NCBI GenBank assembly: GCA_032718475.1
Contig: JAUCBJ010001096.1
Coordinates: 1 to 64,000 of the forward strand
Origin: Nemertoderma westbladi
Taxonomy: Eukaryota; Xenacoelomorpha; Nemertodermatida; Nemertodermatidae
Length of the DNA stretch: 64,000 nucleotides
Reading direction: 5' to 3'
Shown here: piece after piece, positions 12,061 to 27,539 of the stretch
Layout: each line of letters starts with the position of its first letter
Position numbering within the stretch: the first letter of the stretch is position 1
The notes under the pieces: generated by a model
What the model saw: only the letters and a program-made list of their open reading frames with translations
Database searches by the model: none
Told to the model about the DNA's origin: nothing
Made by a program: the position numbers and the translations under genes

Positions 12061-13600
12061 TATTCCGTATGCAATAACTAACCTTCTCTTTCACAGTTGT
12101 ATGGCTATTCCGTATGCAATAACTAACTTTCACTTTCACAGTTGTATGGCTATTCCGTATACAATAACTATTTTTCTCTTTCACAGTTGTATGGCTATTC
12201 CGTATGCAATAACTAACTTTCACTTTCACAGTTGTATGGCTATTCCGTATACAATAACTATTTTTCTCTTTCACAGTTGTATGGCTATTCCGTATGCAAT
12301 AACTAACTTTCACTTTCACAGTTGTATGGCTATTCCGTATACAATAACTATTTTTCTCTTTCACAGTTGTATGGCTATTCCGTATGCAATAACTATTTTT
12401 CTCTTTCACAGTTGTATGTCTATTCCGTATGCAATAACTAACTTTCACTTTCACAGTTGTATGGCTATTCCGTATGCAATAACTAACCTTCTCTTTCACA
12501 GTTGTATGTCTATTCCGTATACAATAACTATTTTTCTCTTTCACAGTTGTATGTCTATTCCGTATGCAATAACTAACTTTCACTTTCACAGTTGTATGGC
12601 TATTCCGTATGCAATAACTAACCTTCTCTTTCACAGTTGTATGGCTATTCCGTATGCAATAACTAACTTTCACTTTCACAGTTGTATGGCTATTCCGTAT
12701 GCAATAACTAACCTTCTCTTTCACAGTTGTATGGCTATTCCGTATGCAATAACTAACTTTCACTTTCACAGTTGTATGGCTATTCCGTATACAATAACTA
12801 TTTTTCTCTTTCACAGTTGTATGGCTATTCCGTATGCAATAACTAACTTTCACTTTCACAGTTGTATGGCTATTCCGTATACAATAACTATTTTTCTCTT
12901 TCACAGTTGTATGGCTATTCCGTATGCAATAACTAACTTTCACTTTCACAGTTGTATGGCTATTCCGTATACAATAACTATTTTTCTCTTTCACAGTTGT
13001 ATGGCTATTCCGTATGCAATAACTATTTTTCTCTTTCACAGTTGTATGTCTATTCCGTATGCAATAACTAACTTTCACTTTCACAGTTGTATGGCTATTC
13101 CGTATGCAATAACTAACCTTCTCTTTCACAGTTGTATGTCTATTCCGTATACAATAACTATTTTTCTCTTTCACAGTTGTATGTCTATTCCGTATGCAAT
13201 AACTAACTTTCACTTTCACAGTTGTATGGCTATTCCGTATGCAATAACTAACCTTCTCTTTCACAGTTGTATGGCTATTCCGTATACAATAACTATTTTT
13301 CTCTTTCACAGTTGTATGGCTATTCCGTATGCAATAACTATTTTTCTCTTTCACAGTTGTATGTCTATTCCGTATGCAATAACTAACTTTCACTTTCACA
13401 GTTGTATGGCTATTCCGTATGCAATAACTAACCTTCTCTTTCACAGTTGTATGGCTATTCCGTATACAATAACTATTTTTCTCTTTCACAGTTGTATGTC
13501 TATTCCGTATGCAATAACTAACTTTCACTTTCACAGTTGTATGGCTATTCCGTATGCAATAACTAACCTTCTCTTTCACAGTTGTATGGCTATTCCGTAT
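12061..13600. repeat. 630-bp higher-order repeat within the 45-bp satellite
   Basis: The order of variant units recurs with a shift of 630 bases (14 units). For example, the B-state unit followed by a TCTATT unit at about 12391 recurs at 13021. This segment is marked by CTAACCTTCTC units, a third state in which A-type CTAAC is joined to a B-type tract. It indicates segmental amplification of 14-unit blocks. Confidence 0.7.
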
Positions 13601-14269
13601 ACAATAACTATTTTTCTCTTTCACAGTTGTATGTCTATTCCGTATGCAATAACTATTTTTCTCTTTCACAGTTGTATGTCTATTCCGTATACAATAACTA
13701 TTTTTCTCTTTCACAGTTGTATGGCTATTCCGTATACAATAACTATTTTTCTCTTTCACAGTTGTATGGCTATTCCGTATGCAATAACTAACTTTCTCTT
13801 TCACAGTTGTATGGCTATTCCGTATGCAATAACTAACTTTCACTTTCACAGTTGTATGTCTATTCCGTATACAATAACTAACTTTCACTTTCACAGTTGT
13901 ATGTCTATTCCGTATGCAATAACTATTTTTCTCTTTCACAGTTGTATGGCTATTCCGTATGCAATAACTAACTTTCTCTTTCACAGTTGTATAGCTATTC
14001 CGTATGCAATAACTATTTTTCTCTTTCACAGTTGTATGTATGGCTATTCCGTATACAATAACTATTTTTCTCTTTCACAGTTGTATGTATGTCTATTCCG
14101 TATACAATAACTATTTTTCTCTTTCACAGTTGTATGGCTATTCCGTATGCAATAACTAACTTTCTCTTTCACAGTTGTATGGCTATTCCGTATGCAATAA
14201 CTAACTTTCACTTTCACAGTTGTATGGCTATTCCGTATACAATAACTAACTTTCTCTTTCACAGTTGTA

Positions 14270-15320
14270 TGTCTATTCCGTATGCAATAACTATTTTTCT
14301 CTTTCACAGTTGTATGGCTATTCCGTATGCAATAACTAACTTTCACTATCACAGTTGTATGGCTATTCCGTATACAATAACTAACTTTCACTTTCACAGT
14401 TGTATGGCTATTCCGTATGCAATAACTAACTTTCACTTTCACAGTTGTATGGCTATTCCGTATACAATAACTAACTTTCTCTTTCACAGTTGTATGTCTA
14501 TTCCGTATGCAATAACTATTTTTCTCTTTCACAGTTGTATGGCTATTCCGTATGCAATAACTATTTTTCTCTTTCACAGTTGTATGGCTATTCCGTATGC
14601 AATAACTATTTTTCTCTTTCACAGTTGTATGGCTATTCCGTATACAATAACTATTTTTCTCTTTCACAGTTGTATGGCTATTCCCTATGCAATAACTATT
14701 TTTCTCTTTCACAGTTGTATGTCTATTCCGTATGCAATAACTATTTTTCTCTTTCACAGTTGTATGGCTATTCCGTATGCAATAACTATTTTTCTCTTTC
14801 ACAGTTGTATGGCTATTCCGTATGCAATAACTATTTTTCTCTTTCACAGTTGTATTGCTATTCCGTATGCAATAACTAACTTTCATTTTCACAGTTGTAT
14901 GGCTATTCCGTATGCCATAACTAACTTTCACTATCACAGTTGTATGGCTATTCCGTATACAATAACTAACTTTCACTTTCACAGTTGTATGGCTATTCCG
15001 TATGCAATAACTAACTTTCACTTTCACAGTTGTATGGCTATTCCGTATACAATAACTAACTTTCTCTTTCACAGTTGTATGTCTATTCCGTATGCAATAA
15101 CTATTTTTCTCTTTCACAGTTGTATGGCTATTCCGTATGCAATAACTATTTTTCTCTTTCACAGTTGTATGGCTATTCCGTATGCAATAACTATTTTTCT
15201 CTTTCACAGTTGTATGGCTATTCCGTATACAATAACTATTTTTCTCTTTCACAGTTGTATGGCTATTCCCTATGCAATAACTATTTTTCTCTTTCACAGT
15301 TGTATGTCTATTCCGTATGT
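14270..15320. repeat. 585-bp duplicated block in the satellite
   Basis: A rare variant with CCCTATGC in place of CCGTATGC occurs at 14681 and again at 15266, exactly 585 bases (13 units) apart, with the same order of neighbouring variants. This marks a tandem duplication of a 13-unit block. Confidence 0.7.
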
Positions 15321-16665
15321 AATAACTAACTTTCACTTTCACAGTTGTGTGGCTATTCCGTATACAATAACTAACTTTCACTTTCACAGTTGTATGTCTA
15401 TTCCGTATGCAATAACTAACCTTCTCTTTCACAGTTGTATGGCTATTCCGTATACAATAACTATTTTTCTCTTTCACAGTTGTATGTCTATTCCGTATAC
15501 AATAACTATTTTTCTCTTTCACAGTTGTATGGCTATTCCGTATGCAATAACTAACTTTCTCTTTCACAGTTGTATGGCTATTCCGTATGCAATAACTAAC
15601 TTTCACTTTCACAGTTGTATGTCTATTCCGTATACAATAACTAACTTTCACTTTCACAGTTGTATGTCTATTCCGTATGCAATAACTATTTTTCTCTTTC
15701 ACAGTTGTATGGCTATTCCGTATGCAATAACTAACTTTCACTTTCACAGTTGTATGTCTATTCCGTATACAATAACTAACTTTCACTTTCACAGTTGTAT
15801 GTCTATTCCGTATGCAATAACTATTTTTCTCTTTCACAGTTGTATGTCTATTCCGTATACAATAACTATTTTTCTCTTTCACAGTTGTATGTATGGCTAT
15901 TCCGTATACAATAACTATTTTTCTCTTTCACAGTTGTATGTATGTCTATTCCGTATACAATAACTATTTTTCTCTTTCACAGTTGTATGGCTATTCCGTA
16001 TGCAATAACTAACTTTCTCTTTCACAGTTGTATGGCTATTCCGTATGCAATAACTAACTTTCTCTTTCACAGTTGTATGGCTATTCCGTATGCAATAACT
16101 AACTTTCACTTTCACAGTTGTATGTCTATTCCGTATACAATAACTAACTTTCACTTTCACAGTTGTATGGCTATTCCGTATGCAATAACTATTTTTCTCT
16201 TTCACAGTTGTATGGCTATTCCGTATGCAATAACTAACTTTCACTTTCACAGTTGTATGGCTATTCCGTATGCAATAACTATTTTTCTCTTTCACAGTTG
16301 TATGGCTATTCCGTATGCAATAACTAACTTTCACTTTCACAGTTATATGGCTATTCCGTATGCAATAACTATTTTTCTCTTTCACAGTTGTATGGCTATT
16401 CCGTATGCAATAACTAACTTTCACTTTCACAGTTGTATGGCTATTCCGTATGCAATAACTATTTTTCTCTTTCACAGTTGTATGGCTATTCCGTATGCAA
16501 TAACTATTTTTCTCTTTCACAGTTGTATGTATGGCTATTCCGTATGCAATAACTAACTTTCTCTTTCACAGTTGTATGGCTATTCCGTATGCAATAACTA
16601 TTTTTCTCTTTCACAGTTGTATGGCTATTCCGTATGCAATAACTATTTTTCTCTTTCACAGTTGT

Positions 16666-17430
16666 ATGGCTATTCCGTATGCAATAACTAACTTTCACTA
16701 TCACAGTTGTATGGCTATTCCGTATACAATAACTAACTTTCACTTTCACAGTTGTATGGCTATTCCGTATGCAATAACTAACTTTCACTATCACAGTTGT
16801 ATGGCTATTCCGTATACAATAACTAACTTTCACTTTCACAGTTGTATGGCTATTCCGTATGCAATAACTAACTTTCACTATCACAGTTGTATGGCTATTC
16901 CGTATACAATAACTAACTTTCACTTTCACAGTTGTATGGCTATTCCGTATACAATAACTAACTTTCACTTTCACAGTTGTATGGCTATTCCGTATGCAAT
17001 AACTAACTTTCACTATCACAGTTGTATGGCTATTCCGTATACAATAACTAACTTTCACTTTCACAGTTGTATGGCTATTCCGTATGCAATAACTAACTTT
17101 CACTATCACAGTTGTATGGCTATTCCGTATACAATAACTAACTTTCACTTTCACAGTTGTATGGCTATTCCGTATGCAATAACTAACTTTCACTATCACA
17201 GTTGTATGGCTATTCCGTATACAATAACTAACTTTCACTTTCACAGTTGTATGGCTATTCCGTATGCAATAACTAACTTTCACTATCACAGTTGTATGGC
17301 TATTCCGTATACAATAACTAACTTTCACTTTCACAGTTGTATGGCTATTCCGTATGCAATAACTAACTTTCACTATCACAGTTGTATGGCTATTCCGTAT
17401 ACAATAACTAACTTTCACTTTCACAGTTGT
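16666..17430. repeat. 90-bp dimeric higher-order tract
   Basis: Seventeen consecutive units alternate almost perfectly between a unit with GTATGC and TTTCACTATCACAG and a unit with GTATAC and TTTCACTTTCACAG. There are eight dimers plus one extra GTATAC unit. The regularity contrasts with the mixed order on either side and implies recent expansion of a two-unit block. Confidence 0.85.
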
Positions 17431-20400
17431 ATGGCTATTCCGTATGCAATAACTATTTTTCTCTTTCACAGTTGTATGGCTATTCCGTATGCAATAACTA
17501 TTTTTCTCTTTCACAGTTGTATGTATGGCTATTCCGTATGCAATAACTAACTTTCACTTTCACAGTTGTATGTCTATTCCGTATGCAATAACTAACTTTC
17601 TCTTTCACAGTTGTATGGCTATTCCGTATGCAATAACTATTTTTCTCTTTCACAGTTGTATGGCTATTCCGTATGCAATAACTATTTTTCTCTTTCACAG
17701 TTGTATGGCTATTCCGTATGCAATAACTAACTTTCTCTTTCACAGTTGTATGGCTATTCCGTATGCAATAACTATTTTTCTCTTTCACAGTTGTATGGCT
17801 ATTCCGTATGCAATAACTATTTTTCTCTTTCACAGTTGTATGGCTATTCCGTATGCAATAACTAACTTTCACTTTCACAGTTGTATGGCTATTCCGTATA
17901 CAATAACTAACTTTCTCTTTCACAGTTGTATGTATGGCTATTCCGTATGCAATAACTAACTTTCTCTTTCACAGTTGTATGGCTATTCCGTATGCAATAA
18001 CTATTTTTCTCTTTCACAGTTGTATGGCTATTCCGTATGCAATAACTATTTTTCTCTTTCACAGTTGTATGTATGGCTATTCCGTATGCAATAACTAACT
18101 TTCTCTTTCACAGTTGTATGGCTATTCCGTATGCAATAACTATTTTTCTCTTTCACAGTTGTATGGCTATTCCGTATGCAATAACTATTTTTCTCTTTCA
18201 CAGTTGTATGGCTATTCCGTATGCAATAACTAACTTTCACTATCACAGTTGTATGGCTATTCCGTATACAATAACTAACTTTCACTTTCACAGTTGTATG
18301 GCTATTCCGTATGCAATAACTAACTTTCACTTTCACAGTTGTATGGCTATTCCGTATGCAATAACTATTTTTCTCTTTCACAGTTGTATGGCTATTCCGT
18401 ATGCAATAACTATTTTTCTCTTTCACAGTTGTATGTATGGCTATTCCGTATGCAATAACTAACTTTCTCTTTCACAGTTGTATGGCTATTCCGTATGCAA
18501 TAACTAACTTTCACTATCACAGTTGTATGGCTATTCCGTATACAATAACTAACTTTCACTTTCACAGTTGTATGGCTATTCCGTATGCAATAACTAACTT
18601 TCACTTTCACAGTTGTATGGCTATTCCGTATACAATAACTATTTTTCTCTTTCACAGTTGTATGTCTATTCCGTATGCAATAACTATTTTTCTCTTTCAC
18701 AGTTGTATGGCTATTCCGTATGCAATAACTAACTTTCACTTTCACAGTTGTATGGCTATTCCGTATGCAATAACTAACTTTCACTTTCACAGTTGTATGG
18801 CTATTCCGTATACAATAACTAACTTTCACTTTCACAGTTGTATGGCTATTCCGTATGCAATAACTAACTTTCACTTTCACAGTTGTATGGCTATTCCGTA
18901 TGCAATAACTATTTTTCTCTTTCACAGTTGTATGGCTATTCCGTATGCAATAACTATTTTTCTCTTTCACAGTTGTATGTATGGCTATTCCGTATGCAAT
19001 AACTAACTTTCTCTTTCACAGTTGTATGGCTATTCCGTATGCAATAACTATTTTTCTCTTTCACAGTTGTATGGCTATTCCGTATGCAATAACTATTTTT
19101 CTCTTTCACAGTTGTATGGCTATTCCGTATGCAATAACTAACTTTCACTATCACAGTTGTATGGCTATTCCGTATACAATAACTAACTTTCACTTTCACA
19201 GTTGTATGGCTATTCCGTATGCAATAACTAACTTTCACTTTCACAGTTGTATGGCTATTCCGTATACAATAACTATTTTTCTCTTTCACAGTTGTATGTC
19301 TATTCCGTATGCAATAACTATTTTTCTCTTTCACAGTTGTATGGCTATTCCGTATGCAATAACTAACTTTCACTTTCACAGTTGTATGGCTATTCCGTAT
19401 GCAATAACTAACTTTCACTTTCACAGTTGTATGTCTATTCCGTATACAATAACTATTTTTCTCTTTCACAGTTGTATGTCTATTCCGTATGCAATAACTA
19501 TTTTTCTCTTTCACAGTTGTATGGCTATTCCGTATGCAATAACTAACTTTCACTTTCACAGTTGTATGGCTATTCCGTATGCAATAACTAACTTTCACTT
19601 TCACAGTTGTATGGCTATTCCGTATGCAATAACTAACTTTCACTTTCACAGTTGTATGGCTATTCCGTATGCAATAACTAACTTTCACTTTCACAGTTGT
19701 ATGGCTATTCCGTATGCAATAACTATTTTTCTCTTTCACAGTTGTATGTATGGCTATTCCGTATGCAATAACTAACTTTCTCTTTCACAGTTGTATGGCT
19801 ATTCCGTATGCAATAACTATTTTTCTCTTTCACAGTTGTATGTATGGCTATTCCGTATGCAATAACTAACTTTCTCTTTCACAGTTGTATGGCTATTCCG
19901 TATGCAATAACTATTTTTCTCTTTCACAGTTGTATGGCTATTCCGTATGCAATAACTAACTTTCACTATCACAGTTGTATGGCTATTACGTATGCAATAA
20001 CTATTTTTCTCTTTCACAGTTGTATGTATGGCTATTCCGTATGCAATAACTAACTTTCTCTTTCACAGTTGTATGGCTATTCCGTATGCAATAACTATTT
20101 TTCTCTTTCACAGTTGTATGTATGGCTATTCCGTATGCAATAACTAACTTTCTCTTTCACAGTTGTATGGCTATTCCGTATGCAATAACTAACTTTCACT
20201 TTCACAGTTGTATGGCTATTCCGTATGCAATAACTATTTTTCTCTTTCACAGTTGTATGTATGGCTATTCCGTATGCAATAACTAACTTTCTCTTTCACA
20301 GTTGTATGGCTATTCCGTATGCAATAACTATTTTTCTCTTTCACAGTTGTATGTATGGCTATTCCGTATGCAATAACTAACTTTCTCTTTCACAGTTGTA

Positions 20401-23400
20401 TGGCTATTCCGTATGCAATAACTAACTTTCACTATCACAGTTGTATGGCTATTACGTATGCAATAACTAACTTTCACTTTCACAGTTGTATGTCTATTCC
20501 GTATACAATAACTAACTTTCACTTTCACAGTTGTATGGCTATTCCGTATGCAATAACTAACTTTCACTTTCACAGTTGTATGGCTATTCCGTATACAATA
20601 ACTATTTTTCTCTTTCACAGTTGTATGTCTATTCCGTATGCAATAACTATTTTTCTCTTTCACAGTTGTATGGCTATTCCGTATGCAATAACTAACTTTC
20701 ACTTTCACAGTTGTATGGCTATTCCGTATGCAATAACTAACTTTCACTTTCACAGTTGTATGGCTATTCCGTATGCAATAACTATTTTTCTCTTTCACAG
20801 TTGTATGGCTATTCCGTATGCAATAACTATTTTTCTCTTTCACAGTTGTATGGCTATTCCGTATGCAATAACTAACTTTCACTTTCACAGTTGTATGGCT
20901 ATTCCGTATGCAATAACTAACTTTCACTTTCACAGTTGTATGTCTATTCCGTATGCAATAACTAACTTTCACTTTCACAGTTGTATGGCTATTCCGTATG
21001 CAATAACTATTTTTCTCTTTCACAGTTGTATGGCTATTCCGTATGCAATAACTAACTTTCACTTTCACAGTTGTATGGCTATTCCGTATGCAATAACTAT
21101 TTTTCTCTTTCACAGTTGTATGGCTATTCCGTATGCAATAACTAACTTTCACTTTCACAGTTGTATGGCTATTCCGTATGCAATAACTATTTTTCTCTTT
21201 CACAGTTGTATGGCTATTCCGTATGCAATAACTAACTTTCACTTTCACAGTTGTATGGCTATTCCGTATGCAATAACTAACTTTCACTTTCACAGTTGTA
21301 TGGCTATTCCGTATGCAATAACTAACTTTCACTTTCACAGTTGTATGGCTATTCCGTATGCAATAACTAACTTTCACTTTCACAGTTGTATGGCTATTCC
21401 GTATACAATAACTATTTTTCTCTTTCACAGTTGTATGGCTATTCCGTATGCAATAACTATTTTTCTCTTTCACAGTTGTATGGCTATTCCGTATGCAATA
21501 ACTAACTTTCACTTTCACAGTTGTATGTCTATTCCGTATGCAATAACTATTTTTCTCTTTCACAGTTGTATGGCTATTCCGTATGCAATAACTAACTTTC
21601 ACTTTCACAGTTGTATGGCTATTCCGTATGCAATAACTAACTTTCACTTTCACAGTTGTATGGCTATTCCGTATGCAATAACTAACTTTCACTTTCACAG
21701 TTGTATGGCTATTCCGTATGCAATAACTATTTTTCTCTTTCACAGTTGTATGGCTATTCCGTATGCAATAACTAACTTTCACTTTCACAGTTGTATGGCT
21801 ATTCCGTATGCAATAACTAACTTTCACTTTCACAGTTGTATGGCTATTCCGTATGCAATAACTATTTTTCTCTTTCACAGTTGTATGGCTATTCCGTATG
21901 CAATAACTAACTTTCACTTTCACAGTTGTATGGCTATTCCGTATGCAATAACTATTTTTCTCTTTCACAGTTGTATGGCTATTCCGTATGCAATAACTAA
22001 CTTTCACTTTCACAGTTGTATGGCTATTCCGTATGCAATAACTAACTTTCACTTTCACAGTTGTATGTCTATTCCGTATGCAATAACTATTTTTCTCTTT
22101 CACAGTTGTATGGCTATTCCGTATGCAATAACTAACTTTCACTTTCACAGTTGTATGGCTATTCCGTATGCAATAACTAACTTTCACTTTCACAGTTGTA
22201 TGGCTATTCCGTATGCAATAACTAACTTTCACTTTCACAGTTGTATGGCTATTCCGTATGCAATAACTAACTTTCACTTTCACAGTTGTATGGCTATTCC
22301 GTATGCAATAACTAACTTTCACTTTCACAGTTGTATGGCTATTCCGTATGCAATAACTAACTTTCACTTTCACAGTTGTATGGCTATTCCGTATGCAATA
22401 ACTAACTTTCACTTTCACAGTTGTATGGCTATTCCGTATGCAATAACTAACTTTCACTTTCACAGTTGTATGGCTATTCCGTATGCAATAACTAACTTTC
22501 ACTTTCACAGTTGTATGGCTATTCCGTATGCAATAACTATTTTTCTCTTTCACAGTTGTATGGCTATTCCGTATGCAATAACTATTTTTCTCTTTCACAG
22601 TTGTATGGCTATTCCGTATGCAATAACTATTTTTCTCTTTCACAGTTGTATGGCTATTCCGTATGCAATAACTAACTTTCACTTTCACAGTTGTATGGCT
22701 ATTCCGTATGCAATAACTAACTTTCACTTTCACAGTTGTATGGCTATTCCGTATGCAATAACTAACTTTCACTTTCACAGTTGTATGGCTATTCCGTATG
22801 CAATAACTAACTTTCACTTTCACAGTTGTATGGCTATTCCGTATGTAATAACTAACTTTCACTTTCACAGTTGTAAGGCTATTCCGTATGCAATAACTAA
22901 CTTTCACTTTCACAGTTATATGGCTATTCCGTATGCAATAACTAACTTTCACTTTCACAGTTGTATGGCTATTCCGTATGCAATAACTATTTTTCTCTTT
23001 CACAGTTGTATGGCTATTCCGTATGCAATAACTAACTTTCACTTTCACAGTTGTATGGCTATTCCGTATGCAATAACTAACTTTCACTTTCACAGTTGTA
23101 TGGCTATTCCGTATGCAATAACTAACTTTCACTTTCACAGTTGTATGGCTATTCCGTATGCAATAACTAACTTTCACTTTCACAGTTGTATGGCTATTCC
23201 GTATGCAATAACTAACTTTCACTTTCACAGTTGTATGGCTATTCCGTATACAATAACTAACTTTCACTTTCACAGTTGTATGGCTATTCCGTATGCAATA
23301 ACTATTTTTCTCTTTCACAGTTGTATGGCTATTCCGTATGCAATAACTAACTTTCACTTTCACAGTTATATGGCTATTCCGTATGCAATAACTATTTTTC

Positions 23401-26400
23401 TCTTTCACAGTTGTATGGCTATTCCGTATGCAATAACTAACTTTCACTTTCACAGTTGTATGGCTATTCCGTATGTAATAACTAACTTTCACTTTCACAG
23501 TTGTAAGGCTATTCCGTATGCAATAACTAACTTTCACTTTCACAGTTATATGGCTATTCCGTATGCAATAACTATTTTTCTCTTTCACAGTTGTAAGGCT
23601 ATTCCGTATGCAATAACTAACTTTCACTTTCACAGTTATATGGCTATTCCGTATGCAATAACTAACTTTCACTTTCACAGTTGTATGTATGGCTATTCCG
23701 TATGCAATAACTAACTTTCACTTTCACAGTTGTATGGCTATTCCGTATGCAATAACTAACTTTCACTTTCACAGTTGTATGGCTATTCCGTATGCAATAA
23801 CTAACTTTCACTTTCACAGTTGTATGGCTATTCCGTATGCAATAACTAACTTTCACTTTCACAGTTGTATGGCTATTCCGTATGCAATAACTAACTTTCA
23901 CTTTCACAGTTGTATGGCTATTCCGTATGCAATAACTAACTTTCACTTTCACAGTTGTATGGCTATTCCGTATGCAATAACTAACTTTCACTTTCAGAGT
24001 TGTATGGCTATTCCGTATGCAATAACTAACTTTCACTTTCACAGTTGTATGGCTATTCCGTATGCAATAACTAACTTTCACTTTCAGAGTTGTATGGCTA
24101 TTCCGTATGCAATAACTAACTTTCACTTTCACAGTTGTATGGCTATTCCGTATGCAATAACTATTTTTCTCTTTCACAGTTGTATGGCTATTCCGTATGC
24201 AATAACTAACTTTCACTTTCACAGTTGTATGGCTATTCCGTATGCAATAACTAACTTTCACTTTCACAGTTGTATGGCTATTCCGTATGCAATAACTAAC
24301 TTTCACTTTCACAGTTATATGGCTATTCCGTATGCAATAACTAACTTTCACTTTCACAGTTGTATGGCTATTCCGTATGCAATAACTAACTTTCACTTTC
24401 ACAGTTGTATGGCTATTCCGTATGCAATAACTAACTTTCACTTTCACAGTTGTATGGCTATTCCGTATGCAATAACTATTTTTCTCTTTCACAGTTGTAT
24501 AACTATTCCGTATGCAATAACTAACTTTCACTTTCACAGTTGTATAACTATTCCGTATGCAATAACTAACTTTCACTTTCACAGTTGTATGGCTATTCCG
24601 TATGCAATAACTATTTTTCTCTTTCACAGTTGTATGGCTATTCCGTATGCAATAACTAACTTTCACTTTCACAGTTGTATGGCTATTCCGTATGCAATAA
24701 CTATTTTTCTCTTTCACAGTTGTATGGCTATTCCGTATGCAATAACTAACTTTCACTTTCACAGTTGTATGGCTATTCCGTATGCAATAACTATTTTTCT
24801 CTCTCACAGTTGTATGGCTATTCCGTATGCAATAACTAACTTTCACTTTCACAGTTGTATGGCTATTCCGTATGCAATAACTATTTTTCTCTTTCACAGT
24901 TGTATGGCTATTCCGTATGCAATAACTAACTTTCACTTTCACAGTTGTATGGCTATTCCGTATGCAATAACTAACTTTCTCTTTCACAGTTGTATGGCTA
25001 TTCCGTATGCAATAACTAACTTTCACTTTCACAGTTGTATGGCTATTCCGTATGCAATAACTAACCTTCTCTTTCACAGTTGTATGGCTATTCCGTATGC
25101 AATAACTAACCTTCTCTTTCACAGTTGTATGGCTATTCCGTATGCAATAACTAACCTTCTCTTTCACAGTTGTATGGCTATTCCGTATGCAATAACTAAC
25201 CTTCTCTTTCACAGTTGTATGGCTATTCCGTATGCAATAACTAACTTTCACTTTCACAGTTGTATGGCTATTCCGTATGCAATAACTAACCTTCTCTTTC
25301 ACAGTTGTATGGCTATTCCGTATGCAATAACTATTTTTCTCTTTCACAGTTGTATGGCTATTCCGTATGCAATAACTAACTTTCACTTTCACAGTTGTAT
25401 GGCTATTCCGTATGCAATAACTAACCTTCTCTTTCACAGTTGTATGGCTATTCCGTATGCAATAACTAACTTTCACTTTCACAGTTGTATGGCTATTCCG
25501 TATGCAATAACTAACTTTCACTTTCACAGTTGTATGGCTATTCCGTATACAATAACTAACCTTCTCTTTCACAGTTGTATGTCTATTCCGTATGCAATAA
25601 CTATTTTTCTCTTTCACAGTTGTATGGCTATTCCGTATGCAATAACTAACCTTCTCTTTCACAGTTGTATGGCTATTCCGTATGCAATAACTATTTTTCT
25701 CTTTCACAGTTGTATGGCTATTCCGTATGCAATAACTAACCTTCTCTTTCACAGTTGTATGGCTATTCCGTATGCAATAACTATTTTTCTCTTTCACAGT
25801 TGTATGGCTATTCCGTATGCAATAACTAACTTTCACTTTCACAGTTGTATGGCTATTCCGTATGCAATAACTATTTTTCTCTTTCACAGTTGTATGGCTA
25901 TTCCGTATACAATAACTATTTTTCTCTTTCACAGTTGTATGGCTATTCCGTATGCAATAACTATTTTTCTCTTTCACAGTTGTATGGCTATTCCGTATGC
26001 AATAACTAACCTTCTCTTTCACAGTTGTATGGCTATTCCGTATGCAATAACTATTTTTCTCTTTCACAGTTGTATGGCTATTCCGTATGCAATAACTAAC
26101 TTTCACTTTCACAGTTGTATGGCTATTCCGTATGCAATAACTATTTTTCTCTTTCACAGTTGTATGGCTATTCCGTATGCAATAACTATTTTTCTCTTTC
26201 ACAGTTGTATGGCTATTCCGTATGCAATAACTAACCTTCTCTTTCACAGTTGTATGTCTATTCCGTATGCAATAACTATTTTTCTCTTTCACAGTTGTAT
26301 GGCTATTCCGTATGCAATAACTATTTTTCTCTTTCACAGTTGTATGGCTATTCCGTATGCAATAACTAACTTTCACTTTCACAGTTGTATAACTATTCCG

Positions 26401-27539
26401 TATGCAATAACTAACTTTCACTTTCACAGTTGTATGGCTATTCCGTATGCAATAACTATTTTTCTCTTTCACAGTTGTATAACTATTCCGTATGCAATAA
26501 CTAACTTTCACTTTCACAGTTGTATAACTATTCCGTATGCAATAACTAACTTTCACTTTCACAGTTGTATGGCTATTCCGTATGCAATAACTAACTTTCA
26601 CTTTCACAGTTGTAAGGCTATTCCGTATGCAATAACTAACTTTCACTTTCACAGTTGTATGGCTATTCCGTATGCAATAACTATTTTTCTCTTTCACAGT
26701 TGTATGGCTATTCCGTATGCAATAACTAACTTTCACTTTCACAGTTGTATAACTATTCCGTATGCAATAACTAACTTTCACTTTCACAGTTGTATGGCTA
26801 TTCCGTATGCAATAACTAACTTTCACTTTCACAGTTGTATGGCTATTCCGTATGCAATAACTATTTTTCTCTTTCACAGTTGTATGGCTATTCCGTATGC
26901 AATAACTAACTTTCACTTTCACAGTTGTATGGCTATTCCGTATGCAATAACTAACTTTCACTTTCACAGTTGTATAACTATTCCGTATGCAATAACTAAC
27001 TTTCACTTTCACAGTTGTATGGCTATTCCGTATGCAATAACTATTTTTCTCTTTCACAGTTGTATAACTATTCCGTATGCATGCAATAACTAACTTTCAC
27101 TTTCACAGTTGTATGGCTATTCCGTATGCAATAACTAACCTTCACTTTCACAGTTGTATGGCTATTCCGTATGCAATAACTATTTTTCTCTTTCACAGTT
27201 GTATAACTATTCCGTATGCATGCAATAACTAACTTTCACTTTCACAGTTGTATGGCTATTCCGTATGCAATAACTATTCTTCTCTTTCACAGTTGTATGG
27301 CTATTCCGTATGCAATAACTAACTTTCACTTTCACAGTTGTATAACTATTCCGTATGCAATAACTAACTTTCACTTTCACAGTTGTATGGCTATTCCGTA
27401 TGCAATAACTATTTTTCTCTTTCACAGTTGTATGGCTATTCCGTATACAATAACTATTTTTCTCTTTCACAGTTGTATGTATGTCTATTCCGTATGCAAT
27501 AACTAACTTTCACTTTCACAGTTGTATGGCTATTCCGTT

